A program made the position numbers and the translations under genes. The notes under the pieces were generated by a model, which was given only the letters and a program-made list of their open reading frames with translations, was not told the DNA's origin and did not search any database. This document shows, one piece after another, positions 42,456-52,021 of a DNA stretch of 64,000 bases. This DNA comes from CAUJIW01 sp963205175 (GTDB taxonomy: Bacteria; Pseudomonadota; Alphaproteobacteria; Sphingomonadales; Sphingomonadaceae), in NCBI GenBank assembly GCA_041060555.1, contig JBEUDS010000007.1; one strand, given 5' to 3'. Each line of letters opens with the position of its first letter. The first letter of the stretch is position 1.

Positions 42456-43906
42456 TGCGGGCACGGGCGTTTCTGGCTATCCTGACCCCGGCGCTGCTGC
42501 TGGCAGCCCCGGCGACCGCGGCCGAGAAACGCCCGAAGCCGGCCCGCAAGGAGGCCGATCTCAACGATCCGGCGGTTCAGCTCCAGCTGGGGCAGCGGCT
42601 GGAAGCGCGTGGTGACGTGGCGGCGGCGCTGCAGCTTTATCAGGCCGCGCTGGCCGCCCGCCCCAATGATGAGGCGGCGTTGCGCGCTGCCGCCAATGCG
42701 CTGATGCGTATGGGTTTTCCCGCCGCCGCGCACGATTATCTGGCGGCGCTGGTGCGGCTGCGGCCCAATGATGCGCCGGCACGGCTGGCTCTGGCGGCGG
42801 CACTGAATGCCCGCGAAGAGCCGACGGCGGCGCTGGAGCAGTTGCAGGCGGCCGAAGCCGCCGGCGCGCCACCGGCGCCACTGTGGACCCAGCGTGGCAT
42901 CGCCTATGACCTCTCGGGCGACCAGGCCCAGGCCCAGCAGGCTTACAGTCGGGCGATAAACGCAGCGCCGGGCGATTTCACCATTCCCCTGAAGCTTGCC
43001 CTGTCGCTGGCGATCTCGACGGAATACCCGGCGGCGTTGCAGATCCTGCAGCAATGGGCCAACAACCCCGCGGCGGTGGATCAGGTGCGCCGTACCCTGG
43101 CGATGGTCTACGCCTTGTCTGGCCAGACCGATTTCGCCGTCGAGATCGCCCAGTCCGTCATGGCCAAGGACGCCGCCGAGGCAATGCGGCCGTTCTATGC
43201 GAGAGTGGCTGGATTGCCACCGGCGCAACAGGCCCTGGCAGCGCACTTCAATCGTCTGCCGCCGGTCCAGGCGCAGGCGCAGGCGATCATCGAGCAGGCG
43301 CCCCAGCAGCCTATCACCCAGCCGCCCATCACCCAGCCGCCCATCACCCAGCCGACCCTCGCCAGGCCGGAGCCGGTACAGGCCGGGCCCGAGCCGGCGA
43401 TGCCGTCACACCCGCGCCCCGAAGCCCGCTCCGAGCCCGCGCCGCCTGCGGCCGCCGCATCGGCCACCGGCCAGCCGCCGGTGGTGGTGACGGGTATCGG
43501 CAAGGCCGTGGTCGTGCCGGCTGCCCCGGCGGGTGATCCTGGTGCCGGCGGCAGGCGCGACGACAAGGGGGTGGCGGTGAGCACCGGTGTCGATCGCCAG
43601 GCGCCGGATCAGGCCCCGGCGGCGTCCGCCGAGGGAGCCTTCTGGGTCCAGGTGGCCAGCCTGCCCAGCCGCGACGGGCTGGTGGCGGAGTGGACCCGGG
43701 TGCGCGAGGCCGGCGGTGTCGCTGTCGCCAAATGGGTGCCGCATGTCGCCGAGGCGGATGTCGGGGGAGTCAGGCGCTACCGGCTGCTGCTGGGGCCGTT
43801 TGCCTCGTTCCAGGAGGCCGGCGGCCTGCTTGGCGACCTGTCGGCCAAGGGCCTTTCCGGTGTGGTCAAGAAGGCAACGGTGGCGCCCGAGCCGCTTCAT
43901 CGCTAG
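42455..43906 (+). CDS. TPR-repeat protein with C-terminal SPOR domain
   Basis: The 483-residue protein has a signal peptide (ending PATAAE), three or more TPR units (about 40-210, e.g. GQRLEARGDVAAALQLYQAAL), a Pro/Gln/Thr linker holding three PITQP repeats, and a C-terminal SPOR domain (FWVQVASLPSRDGLVAEWTRV ... YRLLLGPF). SPOR domains bind glycan strands stripped of stem peptides, made by amidases such as AmiC, so it is likely a septal or peptidoglycan-associated envelope protein. The precise job is unknown. dgt follows after 10 bases. Confidence 0.82.
   Translation: MRARAFLAILTPALLLAAPATAAEKRPKPARKEADLNDPAVQLQLGQRLEARGDVAAALQLYQAALAARPNDEAALRAAANALMRMGFPAAAHDYLAALVRLRPNDAPARLALAAALNAREEPTAALEQLQAAEAAGAPPAPLWTQRGIAYDLSGDQAQAQQAYSRAINAAPGDFTIPLKLALSLAISTEYPAALQILQQWANNPAAVDQVRRTLAMVYALSGQTDFAVEIAQSVMAKDAAEAMRPFYARVAGLPPAQQALAAHFNRLPPVQAQAQAIIEQAPQQPITQPPITQPPITQPTLARPEPVQAGPEPAMPSHPRPEARSEPAPPAAAASATGQPPVVVTGIGKAVVVPAAPAGDPGAGGRRDDKGVAVSTGVDRQAPDQAPAASAEGAFWVQVASLPSRDGLVAEWTRVREAGGVAVAKWVPHVAEADVGGVRRYRLLLGPFASFQEAGGLLGDLSAKGLSGVVKKATVAPEPLHR
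43311..43355. repeat. 15-bp tandem repeat, three copies, in frame
   Basis: Units ctatcacccagccgc, ccatcacccagccgc and ccatcacccagccga follow each other without a gap and encode the PITQP repeats in the linker of the TPR-SPOR protein. Only single-base differences separate the copies. Confidence 0.85.
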
Positions 43907-43916
43907 ACAGGCTGCC

Positions 43917-45089
43917 ATGCGCGCCGTCCTTGCCCCCTATGCCGCCAACCCGGCCGACAGCCGGGGTCGGCTTTACCTGCAGCCCGAAAGCGTCGGCCGC
44001 GACGCTTTCCAGCGCGATCGCGACCGCATTATCCATTCCACGGCCTTCCGCCGGCTCAAGCACAAGACCCAGGTGTTCGTCTCGGCCTTCGGCGATCATT
44101 ACCGCACCCGGCTCACCCACAGCCTGGAGGTGGCGCAGATCGCCCGCTCCATCGCCCGCCAGCTTGACCTCAACGAGGATCTGACGGAGGCGCTGGCGCT
44201 GGCCCATGACCTAGGCCACACCGCCTTCGGGCACACGGGAGAGGATGTGCTGGACGCCAAGATGGCGCCCTTTGGCGGCTTCGATCACAACGCCCACACC
44301 CTGCGCATCGTCACCGAACTGGAGCAGCGCTATGTCGATTTCGACGGCCTCAACCTGAGCTGGGAGACGCTGGAGGGGCTGGCCAAGCATAACGGCCCGG
44401 TGACCAGCCCGCCGTGGGCACTGGCTGACTATGTGGCGCGCCACGATCTCGAACTGGGCACTTTCGCCGGCGCCGAGGCGCAGGTGGCCGCGCTCTCCGA
44501 CGACATCGCCTACAACACCCACGACATCGATGACGGCCTGCGCGCCGGGTTGTTCTCGCTCGATGAGCTGCTGGCCGAGGTGCCGCTGGTGGCCGATACC
44601 TGGCGGACGGTGGAGCGGCGGCACCCGTCGGCGCCACGGGCGCGGCTGGTGGCCGAGCTGATCCGTGACCTGATCGGCCGGCTGGTCGAGGACGTACTGG
44701 CGGAAACCCGTCATCGCCTGCGGCGGCTCGCGCCGGCGAGCAGCCGCGACATCCGCGCCGCCGACCATGCCGTGGTGGCCTTCTCGACCGCGCTGGCGCC
44801 GGCCGAGAAGGAGCTCAAACACTTCTTGCGCACGCGGATGTACCACCACTACAAGGTCACGCTCAAACGGGAGGCGGCGAAGCAGATCATCGCGACGCTG
44901 TTCGACCGCTACTTCGAGGAGCCTTCAGTGATGCCGGCGGAGTGGTCGGCACGGCTGGCGGCGGCGGAGGAGCGTCAAGCCGCGGTGGGCAGGGCACGCA
45001 CGGTCGCCGACTTTATCGCCGGCATGACCGACCTGTTCGCCATCCGCGAGGTGGAACGACTGACCGGGCAGGTGCCCGGCGATCTTTAG
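43917..45089 (+). CDS. dgt: Deoxyguanosinetriphosphate triphosphohydrolase-like protein (HD domain)
   Basis: Hydrolyses dNTP to deoxynucleoside and triphosphate. The 390-residue protein has the HD-type metal site in RLTHSLEVAQIARSIAR and LAHDLGHTAFGHTGE, and later DDIAYNTHDIDDG. It is the shorter, regulated type of dNTPase found beside argS in many alphaproteobacteria. Start ATG 43917 agrees with the family N-terminus (LAPYAANPADSRGR); the longer open frame upstream is inside the TPR-SPOR gene. argS follows after 25 bases. Confidence 0.94.
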   Translation: MRAVLAPYAANPADSRGRLYLQPESVGRDAFQRDRDRIIHSTAFRRLKHKTQVFVSAFGDHYRTRLTHSLEVAQIARSIARQLDLNEDLTEALALAHDLGHTAFGHTGEDVLDAKMAPFGGFDHNAHTLRIVTELEQRYVDFDGLNLSWETLEGLAKHNGPVTSPPWALADYVARHDLELGTFAGAEAQVAALSDDIAYNTHDIDDGLRAGLFSLDELLAEVPLVADTWRTVERRHPSAPRARLVAELIRDLIGRLVEDVLAETRHRLRRLAPASSRDIRAADHAVVAFSTALAPAEKELKHFLRTRMYHHYKVTLKREAAKQIIATLFDRYFEEPSVMPAEWSARLAAAEERQAAVGRARTVADFIAGMTDLFAIREVERLTGQVPGDL

Positions 45090-45114
45090 GTCTGGCTGTA
45101 GGTCTGAGCAGTTC

Positions 45115-46854
45115 ATGAATATCTTTCACGTGTTCGAGGAGCGGGTCCGGGCAGCGCTGGCGGCGCTGGCGACGGACGGCCATCTGCCGGCGGGGCTGGA
45201 ACTCAAGGCGGTGACCGTCGAACCACCGCGCGATCCCGCCCATGGCGACCTCGCCACCAACGCGGCGCTGGTGCTGGCCAAGCCGGCCGGCAAGCCGCCG
45301 CGCGCCATCGCCGAGCTGCTGGCCGAACGGCTGCGCGCCGACGCCGACGTGGCGGCGGTGGAGATCGCCGGCCCCGGCTTCATCAACCTGCGCCTCAATA
45401 CCGGCTTCTGGACCGCCCAGGTGGCGGCCATTCTCGCCGGCGGCGACGGCTATGGCCGCTCCAACATCGGCGGTGGTATGCCGATCAACGTCGAGTATGT
45501 CTCGGCCAATCCGACCGGCCCCATGCACATGGGCCACTGCCGCGGCGCGGTGGTGGGCGACGCGCTGGCGAGCCTGCTGGCGGCGGCGGGCTATGTCGTC
45601 ACCAAGGAATATTACATCAACGACGCCGGCTCGCAGGTGGACACGCTGGCCCGCTCGGCACACCTGCGCTACCAGCAGGCGCTGGGCCGCGACATCGGCG
45701 AGATCCCCGAGGGCTTCTACCCCGGTGACTATCTGATCCCGGTGGGCGAGGCGCTGGCCAAGACGCACGGGCAGCGTTACCTCGACGCGCCGGAGGCCGA
45801 GTGGCTGGACCTGTTCAAGCGCGCCACCGTCGATTTGATGATGGACCTCATCCGCGCCGACCTGGCGCTGCTGGGTATCCATCACGACGTGTTCTTCTCC
45901 GAGCGCTCGATGCACGACAGCGGCGTGATCGGCGAGACGCTGACGGACATGGAGGCGCGCGGACTGGTCTATGTCGGCACGCTGGACAAGCCCAAGGGCG
46001 AGGTGCCGGAGGACTGGGAGCCGCGGCCGCAGACCCTGTTCCGCGCCAGCGACTTTGGCGACGACACCGACCGGCCGCTGAAGAAGTCCGACGGCTCGTG
46101 GACCTATTTCGCCGCCGACATCGCCTACCACCGCGACAAGCTCAGCCGCGGCTTCAAGTCGCTGATCAACATCTGGGGCGCCGACCATGGCGGTTACGTC
46201 AAGCGGATGGCGGCCGCGGTCAGTGCGCTGTCGGGCGGGGCGGTGCCGCTGGACGTCAAGCTGTGCCAGATGGTGCGCTTGTTCCGCAATGGCGAGCCGG
46301 TGAAAATGTCAAAGCGTTCCGGTAGCTTCGTGACGTTGGCTGATGTGACGCGCGAAGTTGGCAAGGACGTCGTGCGGTTCATGATGCTGACCCGCCGGTC
46401 GGACGCGCAGCTCGATTTCGACTTCGCCAAGGTGGTCGAGCAGTCGCGCGATAACCCGGTGTTCTATGTCCAGTATGCCCATGCCCGTATCCGCTCGGTG
46501 CTGCGCAAGGCGGCGGACGCCGGCATCGCCACCGCCGACCTCGGCAACGCGGCGATCGAGCGGCTGACCGCGCCGGAGGAAGTGGCGCTGATCCAGCTGG
46601 CCTGCCAGTGGCCGCGTCAGCTGGAAGCGGCGGCGCTGGCGCACGAGCCACACCGTATCGCCTTCTATCTCTACGATCTGGCGGCGGGCTTCCATGGCCT
46701 GTGGAATCGCGGCAATGATGAGCCGGGTCTGCGCTTCATCGTCGAGGACGCGGCGCTGTCGCGGGCCCGGGTGGCGCTGTGTGCGGCGGTCGCCCAGGTG
46801 ATCCGCAACGGCCTGGCGATCATGGGCGTCGAGCCGGTCGAGGAGATGCACTGA
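45115..46854 (+). CDS. argS: Arginyl-tRNA synthetase
   Basis: Class I synthetase of 579 residues charging tRNA-Arg. It has the N-terminal additional domain (GDLATNAALVLAKPA), the HIGH motif as HMGH in NPTGPMHMGHCRG, the KMSKR motif (VKMSKRSG) and the DALR anticodon-binding domain at the end (AHEPHRIAFYLYDLAAGFH). Presence of an explicit KMSKR is normal for bacterial forms in this group. The stop shares one base with the next start (TGATG). Confidence 0.97.
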   Translation: MNIFHVFEERVRAALAALATDGHLPAGLELKAVTVEPPRDPAHGDLATNAALVLAKPAGKPPRAIAELLAERLRADADVAAVEIAGPGFINLRLNTGFWTAQVAAILAGGDGYGRSNIGGGMPINVEYVSANPTGPMHMGHCRGAVVGDALASLLAAAGYVVTKEYYINDAGSQVDTLARSAHLRYQQALGRDIGEIPEGFYPGDYLIPVGEALAKTHGQRYLDAPEAEWLDLFKRATVDLMMDLIRADLALLGIHHDVFFSERSMHDSGVIGETLTDMEARGLVYVGTLDKPKGEVPEDWEPRPQTLFRASDFGDDTDRPLKKSDGSWTYFAADIAYHRDKLSRGFKSLINIWGADHGGYVKRMAAAVSALSGGAVPLDVKLCQMVRLFRNGEPVKMSKRSGSFVTLADVTREVGKDVVRFMMLTRRSDAQLDFDFAKVVEQSRDNPVFYVQYAHARIRSVLRKAADAGIATADLGNAAIERLTAPEEVALIQLACQWPRQLEAAALAHEPHRIAFYLYDLAAGFHGLWNRGNDEPGLRFIVEDAALSRARVALCAAVAQVIRNGLAIMGVEPVEEMH

Positions 46855-47696
46855 TGGCCAGCGGGCGCGGTATCGGGCGCAAGGGCGGCGAGGGCGACGA
46901 CGAGGATCGGCTGCCCTGGCTGGAGCCGGCCGATATAGACTATGACGATGAACCGGTGCTGGCCCGCAAGTGGATTGTGCTGGGTGCCGGCGTGTTCATC
47001 GTTGCCCTGGTGAGCACCGTCAGCTTCATCTATTCGCGCGCCGATGACGCCGACACCATGGTGGCGACCGGCAATGGCGAGCCGCCACTGATCGCCGCGC
47101 CCGCCGAGCCGTTCCGGCAGCGTCCGGAGAACCCCGCCGGAGCAGTCGCCGGCGAGGGCCTGCTCCTTGATCATTTGTCGCAGGGCGGCGAGCCGGGTGG
47201 CGAACCCCAGCTCGGTACGGCTCCCGAACAACCCGTCGCCCGTCCGGCACCGGAGGCGCCGCCGGTGACGGCCGCTGCGCCGTCATCGCCAGCTCCTGCC
47301 GGGACAGGCAAGGCCGCGGCGGCGCCGACGCCGTCGCCGAGCACGCCCGGGGCCGTGAAGCCGGTCGCACCTGGTGCCGCGGCGGCAAAGGCACCTCCGG
47401 CGGCGGCGGTGCAGCCCGCGTCGCCACCCAAGCCGGAGCGTAAACCCGCCAATCCGGTTTATCTGGTTCAGCTGGGGGCGTTCTCAACGGTGGAACGGGC
47501 ACAGGCCGGGTGGATTGAGTTTTCGCAAAAATATGATGAACTCAAGGGGTTGTCGGCAGATATTCAACCTGTATCGACGGGCGTCAAGACCATGTATCGG
47601 CTGCGGGGTGGTAGCATCAGCTACCGTCCGAAAGCGGAGTCCATCTGTGGCAAGCTGAAGGCCGCCGGTCAGCCCTGCATCATTGTCGAGAAGTAG
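46854..47696 (+). CDS. Single-pass membrane protein with SPOR domain
   Basis: The 280-residue protein has an acidic cytosolic head (GDDEDRLPWLEPADIDYDDE), one membrane segment near residues 40-62 (WIVLGAGVFIVALVSTVSFIY), a long Pro/Ala linker and a C-terminal SPOR domain (VYLVQLGAFSTVERAQAGW ... MYRLRGGSI). This FtsN-like layout suggests recruitment to the division septum by denuded glycans. It is coupled to argS by a one-base overlap and followed by nagZ, the usual order in alphaproteobacteria. Confidence 0.88.
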   Translation: MASGRGIGRKGGEGDDEDRLPWLEPADIDYDDEPVLARKWIVLGAGVFIVALVSTVSFIYSRADDADTMVATGNGEPPLIAAPAEPFRQRPENPAGAVAGEGLLLDHLSQGGEPGGEPQLGTAPEQPVARPAPEAPPVTAAAPSSPAPAGTGKAAAAPTPSPSTPGAVKPVAPGAAAAKAPPAAAVQPASPPKPERKPANPVYLVQLGAFSTVERAQAGWIEFSQKYDELKGLSADIQPVSTGVKTMYRLRGGSISYRPKAESICGKLKAAGQPCIIVEK

Positions 47697-47706
47697 AGGG
47701 TCGCCT

Positions 47707-48711
47707 GTGATCCCGGTGATTTTCGGACTGGCAGGCCCTGAACTGGGCGTCGACGAGCGGGCACTGTTTCAGAAATACCCGCCGGCCGGCTACATCCTGT
47801 TCCAGCGCAACTGCGTCGACCCTGACCAGATCCGCGCGCTGACCGCCGAACTCAAGGCGCTGGCCGGCCGCGACGACGTGCCGATCCTGATCGATCAGGA
47901 AGGTGGCCGGGTGGCGCGCCTCAAGCCGCCACACTGGCCCGAGTTTCCGGCCGCCCGGCGGTTTGCAGAGCTGTACGCCAGGGCGCCGGTGTCGGCGCTG
48001 GACGCCGCCCGGTTCAACGCCCGCGCCATTGCCGAGACCCTGCGGCTTCTCGGCATCACCGTTGACTGCCTGCCGGTGCTCGACGTGCCGGTGGAAGGCG
48101 CCCACGACATCATCGGTGATCGCGCCTATGGCGCCGAACCGACCCAGGTGGCGGCATTGGGACGGGCGACACTGGAGGGGTTGCGCCAGGGCGGCGTGGT
48201 CGGTGTGGTCAAGCACATTCCCGGTCATGGCCGGGCGCGTGCCGACAGCCACCTTGAACTGCCGGTGGTGGAGGCCAGCGCGGCCGAGCTGGCGCAGGAT
48301 CTGGCACCCTTCACGAGCCTCGCCGATGCGCCGATGGCGATGACCGCGCACGTGGTCTACACCGCGCTTGACGCCGACCGCTGCGCTACCGTGTCGCCGG
48401 TCGTCATCGAACGGGTCATTCGCGGCGAGATCGGCTTCCAGGGGCTGCTGATGTCCGATGATCTCGGCATGAAGGCGCTGGCCGGCAGCTTCGCCGACAA
48501 GGCGCGCGCCTGCCTGGCGGCCGGTTGCGACGTCGCGCTGCACTGCTCGGGTGACTTCGCGGAAATGCGCGAGATCGCCGAGGCGGTGCCCGCCATCTCG
48601 GCGCCCGCCCGCGACCGGCTGGAGGCCGCGATGGCCTGGCCGCGCCGGACCCTGCCGCTGGACGTCGACAAGCTGGCGCAGCGCCGCGATGCGCTGCTGG
48701 CGCTTGCCTGA
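47707..48711 (+). CDS. nagZ: Beta-N-acetylhexosaminidase NagZ
   Basis: Cytosolic glycoside hydrolase family 3 enzyme that removes GlcNAc from anhydromuropeptides during peptidoglycan recycling. The 334-residue protein has LIDQEGGRVARL, the signature KHIPGHGRARADSH with the His of the catalytic His/Asp dyad, and MSDDLGMKAL with the nucleophile Asp. Start is GTG 47707 with AGAGGG six bases upstream; a TTG at 47683 inside the previous gene is unlikely. scpA follows 27 bases later. Confidence 0.94.
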   Translation: MIPVIFGLAGPELGVDERALFQKYPPAGYILFQRNCVDPDQIRALTAELKALAGRDDVPILIDQEGGRVARLKPPHWPEFPAARRFAELYARAPVSALDAARFNARAIAETLRLLGITVDCLPVLDVPVEGAHDIIGDRAYGAEPTQVAALGRATLEGLRQGGVVGVVKHIPGHGRARADSHLELPVVEASAAELAQDLAPFTSLADAPMAMTAHVVYTALDADRCATVSPVVIERVIRGEIGFQGLLMSDDLGMKALAGSFADKARACLAAGCDVALHCSGDFAEMREIAEAVPAISAPARDRLEAAMAWPRRTLPLDVDKLAQRRDALLALA

Positions 48712-48738
48712 GGCGGCCGGCGCGCGTAGCTGGTCAGC

Positions 48739-49575
48739 ATGACGAACGCGGTTCCGCCAGAGCAGGCCGACCCGGAGGCCATCGCGGACTCTCCGGAGGC
48801 GTTCGACGCGCCCGTGCGCGACCGGTCGGGTGCCGGCGGCGGCGATGACGGGGCGCTGGTGGTGCGACTGGACGCCTATGAAGGCCCGCTCGATCTGCTG
48901 CTGCAGCTGGCGCGCACCCAGAAGGTCGATCTGGCGAAAATCTCCATTCTGGCGCTGGTGGAACAATATCTCGCCTTCATCAACGAGGCCCGCCGTTTCA
49001 AGCTGGAACTGGCGGCCGACTATCTGGTGATGGCGGCCTGGCTTGCCTATCTGAAATCCCGCCTGCTGCTGCCGCCGGAGAAGGATGACGAAGAGCCCTC
49101 GGCCGAGGAACTGGCGGCCCGCCTGCAACTGCAGCTGCAACGGCTGGAAGCGATCCGCGATGTCGCTGCCCGTCTGCTGGGGCGCGACCGGCTCGGCCGC
49201 GACGTGTTGCCACGGGGTGCTCCGGAGGGGCTGGCCATCGTCAAGCGCGCGGCCTTCGACTGCACGCTCTACGAACTGCTCAAGGCCTATGCCGACATCC
49301 GCACCAAGGGCCAGGCGGCGACCTACCAGCCCAGGCGCCGGCCGGTCTGGTCGCTGGAGGCAGCGCTGGAACGGCTGGAGCGGCTGATCGGCCGCACCAT
49401 CCAGTGGACCGACCTGATGAGCTTCCTGCCCGATGGCGGCGACGCCGACTTCCGCCGCTCGGCGCTGGCGTCCACGTTCGTCGCGACGCTGGAGATGGCA
49501 CGCCTGGGGCGGGCCGATCTGCAGCAGCTTGAACCCTTTGGCCCCTTGTACCTGAAGAAGCGGGAGGGCGAATGA
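48739..49575 (+). CDS. scpA: Segregation and condensation protein ScpA
   Basis: Kleisin that links the Smc heads with ScpB in chromosome condensation. The 278-residue protein has the conserved YEGPLDLLLQLARTQKVDLAKISIL start after a 35-residue acidic head, EQYLAFINEARRF, and YLVMAAWLAYLKSRLLLP. The C-terminal winged-helix part ends FVATLEMARLGRADLQQ, the Smc-contact region. The stop overlaps scpB by ATGA. Confidence 0.95.
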   Translation: MTNAVPPEQADPEAIADSPEAFDAPVRDRSGAGGGDDGALVVRLDAYEGPLDLLLQLARTQKVDLAKISILALVEQYLAFINEARRFKLELAADYLVMAAWLAYLKSRLLLPPEKDDEEPSAEELAARLQLQLQRLEAIRDVAARLLGRDRLGRDVLPRGAPEGLAIVKRAAFDCTLYELLKAYADIRTKGQAATYQPRRRPVWSLEAALERLERLIGRTIQWTDLMSFLPDGGDADFRRSALASTFVATLEMARLGRADLQQLEPFGPLYLKKREGE

Positions 49576-50195
49576 CCCTGGACCCCCAACATCTGCGCAT
49601 GGCGGAGGCGATCCTGTTCGCGGCGACCGCGCCGCTGAAGGACAGCGAGATCGCCGATCGCCTGCCAGACGGCGCCGACGTGCCGGCGATCCTCGCGGCG
49701 CTGGCCGACCAGTATGCCGGCCGCGGCGTCGAGTTGGTGAAGCGCGGGCCGGTGTGGCTGTTCCAGACCGCGCCGGATCTCGCCTTCCTGATGCGCAAGG
49801 AAGTCGACGAGCTGAAAAAGCTCTCCCGCGCGGCAGTGGAGACGCTGGCGATCGTCGCCTATCACCAGCCGGTCAGTCGCGCCGACATCGAGGACATTCG
49901 TGGTGTCTCGCTGTCCAAGGGCACGCTGGACCTGTTGCTGGAGGCCGGCTGGGTGAAGCCGGTTGGCCGCCGGGAAGCGCCGGGCCGGCCGGTGATCTAC
50001 GGCACCACCGTCGAGTTCCTCGCCCATTTCGGCCTGGAGTCGATCAAGGACCTGCCGGGTCTGGAGGAGCTCAAGGGCGCTGGTCTTCTGGAGCCGCAGG
50101 AAGTCAGCCTCGGCGAGGCGATGGGGGTTGAGCGTACGGTGCCGGAGGACGTCGAGCTTGAGCTGCCGCTGCCGCCGGAGGACGAGGAAGGCTGA
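49572..50195 (+). CDS. scpB: Segregation and condensation protein ScpB
   Basis: Dimeric partner of ScpA in the Smc-ScpAB complex. The 207-residue protein has two winged-helix domains with typical phrases MAEAILFAATAPLKDSEIAD, LSRAAVETLAIVAYHQPVSRADIEDIRGV and GRPVIYGTTVEFLAHFGL, then an acidic C-terminal tail. It overlaps scpA by 4 bases and is followed after 108 bases by the tat operon. Confidence 0.95.
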   Translation: MTLDPQHLRMAEAILFAATAPLKDSEIADRLPDGADVPAILAALADQYAGRGVELVKRGPVWLFQTAPDLAFLMRKEVDELKKLSRAAVETLAIVAYHQPVSRADIEDIRGVSLSKGTLDLLLEAGWVKPVGRREAPGRPVIYGTTVEFLAHFGLESIKDLPGLEELKGAGLLEPQEVSLGEAMGVERTVPEDVELELPLPPEDEEG

Positions 50196-50303
50196 CGTGT
50201 GTCGTCGCGTTATCACATGTCCGCTGTAGCAACGACGGGCGATTGCGCCTAAATACGGGCTGGAAATGGGCGTGGCACGCGCCAGCCCGACGAGGAGAGT
50301 AAG

Positions 50304-50534
50304 ATGGGTCTGGGAAGCATCTGGCACTGGATGGTGCTGATTCTGGTCGTGGTGCTGCTGTTTGGACGGGGCCGGATTTCCGACATCATGGGTGATGTCG
50401 CCAAGGGGATCAAAAGCTTCAAGAAGGGGCTTTCCGACGAGGCCGAGCCCGCACCGCCGGCCGAGACGCCCCGTGTTGTCTCCGGCAATGCCATCGACGC
50501 CAAGGCGGAAGTCAAGGACGAGGTCAAGGGCTGA
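50304..50534 (+). CDS. tatA: Sec-independent protein translocase TatA
   Basis: A 76-residue pore-forming component of the twin-arginine translocase. It has the N-terminal membrane helix (IWHWMVLILVVVLLFG), the hinge FGRGRISD (normally FG..KLP), the amphipathic helix IMGDVAKGIKSFKKGL and an acidic tail. GGAGAG lies seven bases before the ATG. The order tatA-tatB-tatC follows. Confidence 0.95.
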   Translation: MGLGSIWHWMVLILVVVLLFGRGRISDIMGDVAKGIKSFKKGLSDEAEPAPPAETPRVVSGNAIDAKAEVKDEVKG

Positions 50535-50599
50535 GGCTCATGGCGCGGGCCCGGCACTGGCTTCCCCAGGGGGCCAGGCCGGCGTGAAGGACTTCGTGC

Positions 50600-51070
50600 A
50601 TGTTTGACATCGCTCCTTCCGAGCTGTTGCTGGTTGGCCTTGTCGCGTTGATTGTGGTGGGTCCTAAGGATCTGCCGAGGTTGATGCGCACCATTGGCAA
50701 ATGGGTCAGCCACGGACGGGGGCTGGCCATGCAGTTCCGGGCCGGCTTCGACCAGATGATGCGCGAGGCGGAACTGGCGGAGGAGCGGGAGAAGGCCGCC
50801 GCGACGACGCCGCACGTCACGTCTCCGGCCATAGCGCCCGAGACCGCGCCACCGCTGCCGCCGGAAGGAGAAGCTGGGACGTCGACGGCGACACCCGCCG
50901 CCCCCGGCTCCCGCGAGGAGGCGCTGGCGGCCTGGAACGCCCAGCAGGGCCAACCAGCCGCGAGCAGCCCCGGCGAGACCGTTGCCGAGGAAGCGCCATC
51001 CGAGACGCTGGCGGCGGAGACCCCGGACGTTGCCGGCGGCGCGGGCCCGGCGCCGGAGGTCAAGCCATGA
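50600..51070 (+). CDS. tatB: Sec-independent protein translocase TatB
   Basis: Receptor component of the Tat system. The 156-residue protein starts MFDIAPSELLLVGLVALIVVGPKDLPRLMR, with the TatB-type membrane helix, Glu8 and the GPK..P hinge, followed by an amphipathic helix and a Pro/Ala/Glu-rich tail. It overlaps tatC by ATGA. Confidence 0.95.
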   Translation: MFDIAPSELLLVGLVALIVVGPKDLPRLMRTIGKWVSHGRGLAMQFRAGFDQMMREAELAEEREKAAATTPHVTSPAIAPETAPPLPPEGEAGTSTATPAAPGSREEALAAWNAQQGQPAASSPGETVAEEAPSETLAAETPDVAGGAGPAPEVKP

Positions 51071-51879
51071 TCGGGGATATCGACGACACCAAGGCGCCAT
51101 TGATGGAGCATCTGGTGGAGTTGCGGCAGCGGCTGCTCTACAGCGTGCTGGCGCTGGTGGTGACGTTTTTCGTCTCGTTCTACTTCGCCGACGAGGTGTT
51201 CGCCTTCCTGGTGCAGCCGCTGGCGAAGGCCTTTGGCGGCCAGCACGACGCGAAACTGGTTTACACCAAGCTCTACGAGGCGTTTTTCGTCCAGCTCAAG
51301 GTGGCGCTGTTCACTGCGGGCTTCGTGTCGTTTCCGGTGATCGCCAACCAGATCTGGCTGTTCGTGGCGCCGGGCCTCTATCGTAACGAGAAGCGGGCGT
51401 TGCTGCCGTTTCTGGTGGCGACGCCGGTGCTGTTCCTGTCGGGCGCGGCGCTGGCCTATTACTTCGTCATGCCGACGGCTTTCCGCTTCTTCCTCAGTTT
51501 CGAGAACAAGGATCCGGTGGAGGGACTGTCGCATGAGGCCTTGCCGGCGATGGGGGATTATCTGTCGCTGGTCATGCACATGATCTTTGCCTTCGGCTTT
51601 GCGTTCCTGTTGCCGGTGTTCCTGGTGCTGCTGGCCCGTGTCGGCATCGTGTCGCTGGAAACACTGGTGAAAGGCCGGCGTTATGCGATCGTGATTGCGT
51701 TCGCCATTGCCGCCGTGGTGACGCCGCCGGACGTGATCTCGCAGCTGCTGCTCGCCCTGCCATTGGTGCTGCTCTACGAGGTGTCCATTCTGTGCATCCG
51801 GTTGATGAATCGTCGTAAGGCATCGCAGCCCGACGCCGACTCCGCGACGCCGGGTACCGACCTTACGGCCAGCGACTGA
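51067..51879 (+). CDS. tatC: Sec-independent protein translocase TatC
   Basis: Six-helix core of the Tat translocase that binds the twin-Arg signal. The 270-residue protein has PLMEHLVELRQRLLYS, the periplasmic-loop and IANQIWLFVAPGLYRNEKR block, and AAVVTPPDVISQLLLALPLVLLYEVSI. Start ATG 51067 overlaps tatB by 4 bases; the long frame from 50701 is a shadow of tatB. serS and surE, which commonly follow tatC in this class, are found instead on the opposite strand about 10 kb away. Confidence 0.96.
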   Translation: MIGDIDDTKAPLMEHLVELRQRLLYSVLALVVTFFVSFYFADEVFAFLVQPLAKAFGGQHDAKLVYTKLYEAFFVQLKVALFTAGFVSFPVIANQIWLFVAPGLYRNEKRALLPFLVATPVLFLSGAALAYYFVMPTAFRFFLSFENKDPVEGLSHEALPAMGDYLSLVMHMIFAFGFAFLLPVFLVLLARVGIVSLETLVKGRRYAIVIAFAIAAVVTPPDVISQLLLALPLVLLYEVSILCIRLMNRRKASQPDADSATPGTDLTASD

Positions 51880-51936
51880 CATCAGGCTGCGTGAATCGAC
51901 CGGTTGCTGTCGATGGCGGCCGGTGCGGACGGATCA

Positions 51937-51955
51937 GCCGCCCGCGCGGGGCGGC
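51937..51955. terminator. Possible hairpin between convergent tatC and era
   Basis: GCCGCCC (51937-51943) pairs with GGGCGGC (51949-51955) across a 5-base loop in the 142-base gap between the two convergent stops. There is no T-run, so only weak evidence for termination. Confidence 0.3.
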
Positions 51956-52021
51956 GCGCCGTCGCTCCCTCTGCGGCCGACAGCCTGGCGTCCCGTCGAC
52001 CCCCGTGACAGCGGGATCTCG

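Noticed and set aside
41142..42464. A 440-codon minus-strand open frame opposite the CaiB/AMACR-type gene
   Set aside because: It spans the inverted repeat and the antisense of a conserved enzyme; no domain is recognisable.
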